From: JARFPW01 sp035464655
GTDB taxonomy: Bacteria; Gemmatimonadota; Gemmatimonadetes; Palauibacterales; Palauibacteraceae
Reading direction: 5' to 3'
Length of the DNA stretch: 6,480 nt
Assembly (NCBI GenBank): GCA_035464655.1
Contig: DATHRZ010000082.1
Location: forward strand, 1-6,480
The notes under the pieces are model-generated. The model ran no database searches. It saw only the letters and a program-made list of their open reading frames with translations, and was not told where the DNA came from. Position 1 is the first letter of the stretch, and each line of letters begins with the position of its first letter. The translations under genes and the position numbers were made by a program. Shown one piece after another: positions 1 through 6,128 of the stretch.

Positions 1-1805
1 CAACCGGCGAAGGTCGGCTCGGTGGGTGTGCGGATATCGACCATGTGAAGGCCCGCCCCGCACGTCTCTCCGCCGCCGCCGGGCCGCACGACATAGGCGA
101 AGCCCGACTCGGTGTCGATGGCGAGGTTGTGGGCCGAGGCGACGCCGTCATACACGGCGTCGGGTTCGAAGGTAGCCGGCATGTCCGCCGGCGCCACGTC
201 GCGCAGGCGCTTCAGGTCGACCACGACGAGGCCGTGCTGTCCCGCCCCGTCGCCCGTGAAGAACGCGTGGTTCTCGTACGTCTTGATGTCACGGGCGCCG
301 GATGGATTGGCCGGAACGGTCGCCACGACGACGGGCGACTGCGAGCGGCTGATGTCGACGATCACGAGGCCGCCCGTCCGTCCGACGAGGGCGTACTCGG
401 CGCCCGTTTCGGGGTCGGTCCAGCCCCAGATGTCGCTGACGCGCTCACCCGGCTCGCCTCCCAGCGCCTCGACGGTGAGAAAGGCGAGCAGGTCGACGCT
501 CTCGCAGGGAAAGCCCGCCGCCTCGCCGTCGGCGCAGTGCACCTCGCCGCCCGTGATCGTCTCGAGCGCGCCGGCGGGCTCGATGACCGTGGCGGGCCAC
601 ACCTCCCCGTCTTCCGGGCGCTCGTAAACCACTACTCGCCCGACGCTGCCGTCGGCCGACGGCGCGCCGGCGACCACGATGTCGCTGCCGGCCGCGACGG
701 AGGCGCCGAGGGCGCCGGTCACGTCGACCTCGGCAGGGCCGACCAGGGCCGTCCACTTCTCGTCGGCATCGAGGTTGAGGACAAACCGATGGACGGCGTC
801 GCCTCCCGGAGCGCCGATCCAGATGCCGCTCGACGAGACGTCGATCGCGGCGCCGAACCCGTTACGGGCCTGCTCCTCGTCCGAACCCGGCGCCGCGAGC
901 CGATCGATCTCCTCCCATGTGCCGTCCTGGTTGCGGCGCAGCATGATCGCACGGCCCTCGTCGTCACCCGTGCCGGGCGCTCCGACGATCAGGACGTCGC
1001 CATGCAGGCCGAGGGCCGCACCGATCCGCCGCACGTCGCCGACGATTTCGCCGTCGATGCGTGCGGTCTCCGTCCATCCGTCCTCGCGCGCCTCGTACAC
1101 GTAGACGGCGCCCGCCCCGTCGTCCTGGCGCGGCGCGCCGACGAAGGCGCGGCCGGGCGCGAGCAGCACGGAGGCGCCGTACGCGCCCGATCGGTCGCCC
1201 GACGTCGGCGCCAGCTCGGCGACGATCCGCCAGTCGCCCGTTTCGTCGTCCCGCTCCATCAACTGCGCGTGCCCGGTGCCCTGGGCCTGCACGCTACCCA
1301 CGAGCACACGCTCGCCGTCGCTCGCCACCGTGCGCTGCGGTGGAACCAGGATGCGCATCAGACCTGCGAGGTCGAGCTGCGGTGCGGCATCGTCGACACC
1401 CTCGGCTGCCGGGTCCATCGGGATCGGTTCGACGGCCGACCAGGTGCCGTCGGCCTCGCGTCGGAAGACGTGGGCCGCGTGGCGCACGCCGGGGTCGGCG
1501 CTGGCGACGAGCGCGAGCCCGTCGTGCACGACGAGGCCGGGGCCGAGACCCTCGCCCGTGGCCGACGTGACGTCGGTGCCGAGGCGCTGCACCTCGGTCC
1601 AGCCGTCCGGGCCGAGTTCGTAGACGTAGACGGCGGCGCCGCCGCGGCCGGCCGTCGGCTTCAGAACGAGGAGCTGGTCGCCATCGACCTCGACGGAACG
1701 TCCGAAAGCGCCCTGGGCGGCCAGCGGTGCCGCGGTGGCGAGGAGCCCGGCGGCGACGAGCAGGGTAGCCGCGACGATCGAGAGTGCGTGCGTGGTTCGA
1801 TTCAT
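1..1805 (-). CDS. Secreted choice-of-anchor B family protein with N-terminal FG-GAP-like repeats (3' end beyond window)
   Basis: The frame is open from the ATG at 1805 to the left edge, giving 601 codons with no stop, so the C-terminus is missing. Residues 1-31 form a signal peptide: NRTTH, then a hydrophobic run from about 7 to 26, then PLAA|Q. Residues about 55-395 contain repeated units of the type VGAP...GAVYVYE...GW (for example 220-245, 271-303, 329-345, 378-395), typical of FG-GAP-like beta-propellers. From about 420 the sequence matches the choice-of-anchor B domain: a Cys pair at 424 and 434, VDLLAF, SDIWGWTDPETG, YALVG, RDIKTY, SAHNLAID and the ETCGAGLHMVDI segment. The family is named for carrying alternative C-terminal anchors, and the anchor here lies outside the window. 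Export is well supported; a molecular function is not known to me. No clear Shine-Dalgarno precedes the ATG. The gene diverges from menH. Confidence 0.85.
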   Translation of the reverse strand, partial: MNRTTHALSIVAATLLVAAGLLATAAPLAAQGAFGRSVEVDGDQLLVLKPTAGRGGAAVYVYELGPDGWTEVQRLGTDVTSATGEGLGPGLVVHDGLALVASADPGVRHAAHVFRREADGTWSAVEPIPMDPAAEGVDDAAPQLDLAGLMRILVPPQRTVASDGERVLVGSVQAQGTGHAQLMERDDETGDWRIVAELAPTSGDRSGAYGASVLLAPGRAFVGAPRQDDGAGAVYVYEAREDGWTETARIDGEIVGDVRRIGAALGLHGDVLIVGAPGTGDDEGRAIMLRRNQDGTWEEIDRLAAPGSDEEQARNGFGAAIDVSSSGIWIGAPGGDAVHRFVLNLDADEKWTALVGPAEVDVTGALGASVAAGSDIVVAGAPSADGSVGRVVVYERPEDGEVWPATVIEPAGALETITGGEVHCADGEAAGFPCESVDLLAFLTVEALGGEPGERVSDIWGWTDPETGAEYALVGRTGGLVIVDISRSQSPVVVATVPANPSGARDIKTYENHAFFTGDGAGQHGLVVVDLKRLRDVAPADMPATFEPDAVYDGVASAHNLAIDTESGFAYVVRPGGGGETCGAGLHMVDIRTPTEPTFAG

Positions 1806-1912
1806 GGTCTGCACATGCGCGAAGGTGATATGCTCTCCGAAACGAGATCGAGTCCGAGCCGGAACATGGCGATCCGACCTGTCGACTACCACCCGCGGCC
1901 GAGGAAGTTCGC
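1806..1912. promoter_or_regulatory. Divergent intergenic region between the choice-of-anchor B gene and menH
   Basis: This 107-bp spacer must hold the 5' signals of both divergent genes unless they are read from further away. On the plus strand, TGATATGCT at 1826-1834 resembles an extended -10 element (TG, one base, TATGCT), but no convincing -35 lies upstream, so a menH promoter here is tentative. On the minus strand the best AT-rich stretch is the same GCATATCACC segment, also without a good -35. No strong inverted repeat that would suggest an operator was seen. Confidence 0.3.
1901..1906 (+). promoter_or_regulatory. Shine-Dalgarno of menH
   Basis: GAGGAA lies six bases before the ATG at 1913. 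It is the strongest ribosome-binding site in the window and fixes the menH start. Confidence 0.75.
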
Positions 1913-2659
1913 ATGGTCGACCTGCACTGCCTACACGGGACCTTCCAGACGCCTGTCGTCTGGTCCGCCCTCGCGACGCGCCTGGCCGGATACGACGAGG
2001 CGGGAGATGCCGTGCGCGTGCTGGCCGAAGACGTCGCTCCGCCAGCCGCCGGCGGGCTCGAAACCTGGGCCACGGAGCTGTGCCGACGCCGCGACACGCC
2101 CGGCGCCGAGGGCGAGTCGCACGTGCTGCTCGGATACTCCCTCGGCGGACGCCTGGCCATGCACGCCCTCGTCGCTTGCCCGCGCGCGTGGTCGGCCGCC
2201 GTGCTCGTCGCGGCGCACCCGGGCGGCGGAACCGACGCGGAGCGAGCCACCGTGCGGCGCCGCGACGCCCGGTGGGCCGAGCGCTGCCGGCACGACCCGT
2301 GGGAGAACGTGCTGGCCGACTGGGACGCGCAGTCGGTGTTCGGCGGCCGGCCGAACGGGGCGCCGCGGCCCCCGGGCGGCTTCGATCGCGAGCGCTGCGC
2401 CCGCACGTTCGAGGCGTTCTCACGCGCCGGTCAGGATGACCTGCGGCCGCTGCTCGAGGCGACGCGGCTACCGCCGATTCTGTACGTGACCGGGACCGAA
2501 GACACGCGCTACGGGGCCCTCGGCGACGAGCTGGCGGGCCGGGTACCGTCGATCGCTCACGTCGTCGTCGCCGGCGCCGGCCACCGGGTACCGTGGGACC
2601 GGCCGGACGACTTCGCGGCCGTGGTCCGGCGCTTCCTGCGCGAGGTTATCCGTCCGTAG
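1913..2659 (+). CDS. menH: Alpha/beta hydrolase, MenH-like (SHCHC synthase)
   Basis: The 248-residue product is the usual size for MenH, the cytoplasmic enzyme that eliminates pyruvate from SEPHCHC to give SHCHC in menaquinone biosynthesis. Visible features are the oxyanion-hole HG at residues 8-9 (LHGTF), the nucleophile elbow GYSLGGR at 74-80 with Ser76, the Asp in TGTEDTRY (Asp197) and the His in GAGHR (His224). Beyond the generic triad, the segment after the elbow (AHPGG, ER, an Arg cluster, D..WAER, DW..QSVF) follows the order seen in E. coli MenH, and Arg80 sits four residues after the serine as in that enzyme. This is why I prefer MenH to a generic hydrolase. The start is set by the GAGGAA site. 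No other men gene is in view, so pathway membership is inferred. A non-menaquinone esterase of the same fold remains possible. Confidence 0.75.
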   Translation: MVDLHCLHGTFQTPVVWSALATRLAGYDEAGDAVRVLAEDVAPPAAGGLETWATELCRRRDTPGAEGESHVLLGYSLGGRLAMHALVACPRAWSAAVLVAAHPGGGTDAERATVRRRDARWAERCRHDPWENVLADWDAQSVFGGRPNGAPRPPGGFDRERCARTFEAFSRAGQDDLRPLLEATRLPPILYVTGTEDTRYGALGDELAGRVPSIAHVVVAGAGHRVPWDRPDDFAAVVRRFLREVIRP

Positions 2660-2684
2660 TGACTCGGGGTACCGTTCCCACCGA

Positions 2685-2852
2685 TCCACCCGCCCCTCGA
2701 AGGCGAACCGGGAACCGTTCGACAGGGCCGTCGACGAGGTGGCGGCGACCACGGGGCGGCTGCTCGAAGCGCTGGTCACGACCGCTCCGCCGCGCGACCG
2801 AGACGTCGAGGCCGAGAAGGCGCGGGCCAGGGCGCGGGCGCGCTACGGTTGA
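2685..2852 (+). pseudogene. 5'-truncated DUF2277 gene remnant
   Basis: The plus-strand frame ending at the TGA at 2850-2852 reads STRPSKAN, then FDRAVDEVA, GRLLEALVTTAPPRDRDVE, and ends ARARARARYG. From memory this matches the C-terminal half of DUF2277, a family of about 90 residues with unknown function that normally begins MCRNI and has an N-terminal helix pair before this point. Here the N-terminal 35-40 residues are absent. Between 2490 and the start of the similarity the frame contains no ATG, GTG or TTG, the two other forward frames show no MCRNI-like sequence, and the only in-frame GTG (2739) lies inside the conserved part. No stop interrupts the surviving half, which suggests a recent deletion or an assembly or sequencing error. 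It begins about 25 bases after the menH stop, so the two may once have been co-transcribed. Confidence 0.65.
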
Positions 2853-2875
2853 CGCGGCGGCGCGGCGTCAGTCGT
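2845..2875. terminator. Hairpin across two convergent stop codons
   Basis: An inverted repeat, read on the plus strand, pairs 2845-2855 with 2865-2875 around a nine-base loop. It forms 11 pairs, two of them G-U (2849-2871 and 2848-2872), with an uninterrupted core TGACGC/GCGTCA. The core contains the TGA of the DUF2277 remnant and the stop of the M1 gene. There is no T-tract on either side, so it is not a standard intrinsic terminator. It could act in both directions as a convergent-end hairpin, and it is more stable in the plus-strand transcript because the two wobbles become A-C mismatches on the other strand. Chance pairing in G+C-rich DNA is the main alternative. Confidence 0.3.
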
Positions 2876-4670
2876 CGCCCGGGATCTCCGCGACGTTGTT
2901 CGCGCGATCGACGTCGATCAGCGTGGCGCCCGGGTCGAGCTCGACCCGCTCCGGCCGCTCCGCGGTCGTGATCTCGACGACCTGGACTTCGTCGTCCGCC
3001 TCCAGCCGCCGTTCCTCCTCGCCGATCCGAACCGTGATCGGCATCCAGATGTCGCCCTTCCGCACGACCTCGACCCGGGTGCGCCAGCCGCCGTCCGCCG
3101 GTTCCTGCTCGACGTTCCCCACGGCGTAGTCGAGCGTCCCGGTGGAGTGGAACCACTGGTCGAAAAACCAGCCGAGATCCTCGCCGGAGGCGCGCTCCAT
3201 CGAGCGCCGCAGATCGGCTTCCGTCACGTGTTCGAGGGCCTTGTTCCGGTAGTAGTCGCGCAGGCCGCGTCGAAACACGTCGTCGTCCAGCAGCCGGCGC
3301 AGAGAGTAGAGGACGGCCTGGGGAAGGGCATAGGTCATCAGCCCGTAGGTCTGGTAGTCGGGAAACTCCGCCGACTCCGTGGCGATCGGGGCCACCGGCC
3401 CGTCGGCGATCGCGCCTCCGATGCCGCGCATCAGGCCCGACCAGGGGTCGGGCGCGCCGTGGTCCTCGTAAAACCACGCCGACAGGAAGCTCGCCATCCC
3501 CTCGTCGAGCCAGCCCTCGCGCCATTCGTTGTTTGCCAGGATGCCGTGCGCGTACTGGTGGGCGGCCTCGTGGATGATCAACCCCTGGCCGTCGGATCCG
3601 TCCATCAGCACCATCGGGAACTCGGTGCCGCCGCCCTCGATGCGGTGGAGGTTCGTGAGCTGGGGCCACGGGTAGGGCCCGAATACGCTCTCGAGCCACT
3701 CGAGCGCCCGCTCGGTGCGTGCCACGACGGCGCCGAGGTCCCAGTCGAGGTCGCCCGGCCGGTACAGCACGTGAATCGCCACGTCGCCCGCGCGGCCGCC
3801 CTCATACAGGTAGTCGGGGCTCGTCGACCAGGCGAAGTGATGGACGTCCTCGGCGTGGAAGATCACGCGCTTACGGCCCTCTTCGACCGGGCCGTCGAGC
3901 AGGCCGGGGTGTCCCGTCGGCGGAGAGGTGCCGTAGAAGTCGCGCCGATAGTGGGGCGTCGGCTCGGGACTGCCGGGACCCGCTCGCCAGCCCGGATCGC
4001 CGGCCACCGGTACGCCCGTGGCGCCGACCACCTGGTCGTCGGCCAGATCGAGCGTAACGCGATAGCGTCCGAACTCGCCGTACAGCTCGCCCTGGGGGAG
4101 GAGTGGACGCACCGCCCATCCCGTTTGATCGAACACGGCGACCCGCGGATACCAGTGGGCGAAGTCGTACGAGCGGCCGCGCCGGCACTGGCGCCGGCAC
4201 AGCGTCGACGGCCGTGCCTCCCACGTGAACGCCAGCTCGATCGCCTCGCCCGGCTCGAGCGCTTCGGGCAGCGGGTAGACGACGACGGTGGAATCGGGGG
4301 CGCCCGGGTAGTGCGCCTCCAGCTCGGCGCCCTCCAGCGACATGCCGGTCATCCGGTGGAAGGCCGCCGCTTCTTCGTCGAGACCCTGGAAGTCGAAGTC
4401 GTCGCGCTGTTCGGTGGTCGACCAGGAAGAATTCGGGCGGAACGCATTCAGGTAGAGGTGGAAGTAAAGCGAGTCAAGTGATTGTAAAGAGTTATTTTGG
4501 TATGTCATCACACCGGCGCCGATCAGGACGTCACGGTCCTCGTCGAGCCGGGCCTCGAGCGTGTACTCGACGTCCTGCTGGAAGTATTCCGGCGTCGCCT
4601 GCGGCGCTTCCTGCGGGAGGGCGGCCGGCAGGAGCAGCGCCGCGGCGAGTTCGATTACGTGAGGTGTCAT
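2868..4670 (-). CDS. Secreted M1-family zinc metallopeptidase
   Basis: The 600-residue product has a signal-like start (hydrophobic residues 5-19, LPQ|EA) with an unusually uncharged n-region. The zinc site is HEAAH at 367-371 followed after 18 residues by Glu390 (WLDEG), the HExxH-x18-E layout of M1 (gluzincin) aminopeptidases. GGGTEFPM at 346-353 occupies the place of the substrate-binding GAMEN motif, and Tyr447 is the probable catalytic tyrosine. Residues about 30-340 form the N-terminal beta-domain (QNNS, LYFHLYLNAFRP, DFAHWYPRVAVFD) and residues 515-595 a C-terminal beta-domain. Family knowledge predicts cleavage of N-terminal residues from peptides outside the cytoplasm; the exact substrate is unknown. 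An in-frame TGA six bases upstream rules out a longer start, and the Shine-Dalgarno is weak. A small hairpin (4674-4691) ends three bases before the ATG. The gene converges on the DUF2277 remnant. Confidence 0.9.
   Translation of the reverse strand: MTPHVIELAAALLLPAALPQEAPQATPEYFQQDVEYTLEARLDEDRDVLIGAGVMTYQNNSLQSLDSLYFHLYLNAFRPNSSWSTTEQRDDFDFQGLDEEAAAFHRMTGMSLEGAELEAHYPGAPDSTVVVYPLPEALEPGEAIELAFTWEARPSTLCRRQCRRGRSYDFAHWYPRVAVFDQTGWAVRPLLPQGELYGEFGRYRVTLDLADDQVVGATGVPVAGDPGWRAGPGSPEPTPHYRRDFYGTSPPTGHPGLLDGPVEEGRKRVIFHAEDVHHFAWSTSPDYLYEGGRAGDVAIHVLYRPGDLDWDLGAVVARTERALEWLESVFGPYPWPQLTNLHRIEGGGTEFPMVLMDGSDGQGLIIHEAAHQYAHGILANNEWREGWLDEGMASFLSAWFYEDHGAPDPWSGLMRGIGGAIADGPVAPIATESAEFPDYQTYGLMTYALPQAVLYSLRRLLDDDVFRRGLRDYYRNKALEHVTEADLRRSMERASGEDLGWFFDQWFHSTGTLDYAVGNVEQEPADGGWRTRVEVVRKGDIWMPITVRIGEEERRLEADDEVQVVEITTAERPERVELDPGATLIDVDRANNVAEIPGDD
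4481..4508 (-). promoter_or_regulatory. Sigma70-like promoter sequence inside the M1 gene
   Basis: On the minus strand ATGACA (4503-4508, five of six matches to TTGACA) is followed after 16 bases by TACAAT (4481-4486, five of six matches to TATAAT). It lies in the most AT-rich stretch of the window, within codons about 55-65 of the peptidase gene. A transcript from here would lack the peptidase start, and the next in-frame ATG is codon 107, so a useful product is not obvious. It may be a chance match created by local base composition. Confidence 0.3.
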
Positions 4671-4776
4671 TTGTCAGGATCCAGGATCTGATCGATGGCG
4701 TCGGCGGGTCGCATGGTCGCGCCCGGTTGGATTCGAACAGTGCAGGCTGAAACTACGGATGTCCGGTGCTGCCATG

Positions 4777-5544
4777 CTACGGGGCCGCCCGACGGTGATC
4801 TGCATTTGCGCGGTGGGCTGCCTGCCGGAGCGTGTTCAGGTCGTCGGCTGAGACGCCGGACGGCCCCGGGGCGCTCGATGCGAGCTCCCTCGCATCCTCC
4901 CCGCTGAGCTGTTCGTAGATGACGAGCGCCGCCAGGTAGCTTCCAAGCGCACTCGGATGGAAGCGGTCGCCGCCGTAAAGGGCGATGCCCTCGTCGAGTT
5001 CCCAGGCGTCGAGCCAGGCTTCGCCGGCCGGGAACAGCAGACCGTCGATCCGGTCCGCGGCAGCGGCATAGGAGTCGGATACGCCCTGGAAGTCGAACGA
5101 CCGTGCCTCGGCCGGCCACACCATGTACAGCGCCGGAGTGGCCCCGGCTTCGCGAATCGGCCCGGCGAACCGCTCGGCGAACTCGATGAGCGAGGGGCGA
5201 CCCTCGGTGGCCGACGGCCCCTGCTGCATGACCACGACGTCCCAGCCCTCCTCGATCCTGTCATGCGTCGCCTGGCGCGCCCAGTGGTCCTCGAGGCCGA
5301 AGTTGGGTTCGGCCAGCGCGGCCGTGACCGCATCGATCCCCTCGTGCCGCAGCAGCTCGCGCAGCATCCCCGGTAGGTCGTTGAAGTAGGTGAGGCTGTT
5401 GCCGAGGAACAGGACCCGCAGCTCGCCGTCGCTGCCCGGCGGTTCGAACCGGGTCTCCGACTGGCCGAACGCCGGGCCGGGCAGCGCGAACGCGATCGCC
5501 GCCAGCAGGCTCGCCGTAGCTCTCCCTCTTCCCGTCCTCCCCAT
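4777..5544 (-). CDS. Secreted SGNH hydrolase, DUF4886-like
   Basis: The 255-residue product carries a signal peptide (basic MGRTGRGR, hydrophobic 10-24, AFG|Q). The mature protein begins an SGNH fold: block I is LFLGNSLTY with the likely nucleophile Ser50, and block V is GGDRFHPSALGSYLAA with Asp193 and His196. The central segment VVVMQQGPS (104-111) replaces the GxND block of classic SGNH esterases, as in the DUF4886 type, where the Gln may serve the oxyanion hole. Family members act as esterases or deacetylases on carbohydrates or related polymers; the substrate cannot be read from the sequence. Two ATGs six bases apart are possible (5550 and 5544). I chose 5544 because GGAG at 5554-5557 is nine bases from it and only three from the other. 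The gene lies 49 bp after the NTF2-like gene. Confidence 0.82.
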   Translation of the reverse strand: MGRTGRGRATASLLAAIAFALPGPAFGQSETRFEPPGSDGELRVLFLGNSLTYFNDLPGMLRELLRHEGIDAVTAALAEPNFGLEDHWARQATHDRIEEGWDVVVMQQGPSATEGRPSLIEFAERFAGPIREAGATPALYMVWPAEARSFDFQGVSDSYAAAADRIDGLLFPAGEAWLDAWELDEGIALYGGDRFHPSALGSYLAALVIYEQLSGEDARELASSAPGPSGVSADDLNTLRQAAHRANADHRRAAP

Positions 5545-5553
5545 CCTCATGCG

Positions 5554-5557
5554 CTCC
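5554..5557 (-). promoter_or_regulatory. Shine-Dalgarno deciding the SGNH hydrolase start
   Basis: GGAG on the minus strand is nine bases from the ATG at 5544 and three bases from the ATG at 5550. The normal spacing favours the inner codon, which shortens the protein by two residues. Confidence 0.5.
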
Positions 5558-5593
5558 GGTACGCCGGCGCGCGGGCGAGGTTCCTGCGGCGCC

Positions 5594-6100
5594 TCAGCCG
5601 CCGGGCGGGCCGTCCGGGTGTGGGCGGCAGGCCGGCGGTTGTTCGACCGTCCACGCCATCGAAGCGATCCGCCAGCCGTCGCCGGTCCGCAGCAGGATGA
5701 ACGCGTCGACACCGCAGTGCGACCACTCTCCGTTCGTGTAGAAGTCGTAGGGGAGCCACACGCTTGCCAGATGCCCCGAGACCTGCACGACGGGCTCGAA
5801 CCCACGTTCGACGAGGTCGGCGTCAGTTGTCGCAGTCCGCTGCGCGGCCGGGCTACGGAATCTGTAGTCGGGCTCGCCCCCCCGCTCGAAGGAGATGAAC
5901 GCGGGTGCCTCCTCGAGCTTGAGAGCCGTGAACCCCACGAAGTCTTCGGCGCTGATCAAGACGAGCGCCGAGTCGACGACCGCCATTACGGCGGCTTCAT
6001 CGTCACCCGGCTCGGCCTGGGCCCTGGCCATGCCGGCGTCGAAAAAGAAGAACCCGAACGCCAGCAGCAGCGCGAGCGGAAGTCCCCGGGCGATCTCCAT
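5594..6100 (-). CDS. Exported NTF2/SnoaL-like (DUF4440-type) protein
   Basis: The 168-residue product has a signal peptide (MEIARG, hydrophobic 7-20, ARA|Q at 25-28). The mature part looks like a single cone-shaped NTF2-like domain: helix 33-50 (DDEAAVMAVVDSALVLIS), a middle region, then paired strands VVQVSGHLASVWLPYDFYT (104-122) and CGVDAFILLRTGDGWRIASMAWTV (129-152), the usual DUF4440/SnoaL ending. I see no catalytic set, and such exported domains usually have no assigned function. The start is chosen because GGAGA at 6108-6112 lies seven bases before the ATG and a signal peptide follows at once; extending upstream would run into thrS. It lies 28 bp downstream of thrS and may be read with it. 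The C-terminal tail after 152 is short and Pro-rich. Confidence 0.75.
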   Translation of the reverse strand: MEIARGLPLALLLAFGFFFFDAGMARAQAEPGDDEAAVMAVVDSALVLISAEDFVGFTALKLEEAPAFISFERGGEPDYRFRSPAAQRTATTDADLVERGFEPVVQVSGHLASVWLPYDFYTNGEWSHCGVDAFILLRTGDGWRIASMAWTVEQPPACRPHPDGPPGG

Positions 6101-6107
6101 CAGCAGT

Positions 6108-6112
6108 TCTCC
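6108..6112 (-). promoter_or_regulatory. Shine-Dalgarno of the NTF2-like gene
   Basis: GGAGA on the minus strand sits seven bases before the ATG at 6100, in the 28-bp gap after thrS. It supports that start over any upstream codon in the same frame. Confidence 0.6.
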
Positions 6113-6128
6113 AAGGTCGCAAGGGTCG

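Noticed and set aside
45..2489. Very long plus-strand open frame (about 814 codons)
   Set aside because: It is antisense to the choice-of-anchor B gene and then out of frame within menH. Its translation is low-complexity and shows no family resemblance, as expected of a shadow frame in G+C-rich DNA.
2659..3129. Plus-strand frame starting at the GTG that overlaps the menH stop
   Set aside because: The translation is Arg/Pro-rich, runs into the antisense of the M1 gene, and is out of frame with the recognisable DUF2277 sequence.
3147..4481. Long plus-strand open frame (about 444 codons) opposite the M1 gene
   Set aside because: The opposite strand encodes a clear M1 peptidase with intact zinc motif. 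The antisense frame has no recognisable domain and is explained by codon bias.
4720..4776. tRNA-like TTCGAATC sequence on the minus strand between the SGNH and M1 genes
   Set aside because: The loop resembles a T-loop, but the flanking five-base arms (CACTG and CCAAC) do not pair beyond one base, and no acceptor or anticodon stem can be built.
4667..5119. 150-codon minus-strand frame between the SGNH and M1 genes
   Set aside because: Most of it lies out of frame inside the SGNH hydrolase gene, and its Arg-rich translation matches nothing I know.
5551..5805. N-terminal extension of the SGNH hydrolase gene
   Set aside because: It overlaps the NTF2-like gene out of frame, and the signal peptide begins only at the inner methionines.
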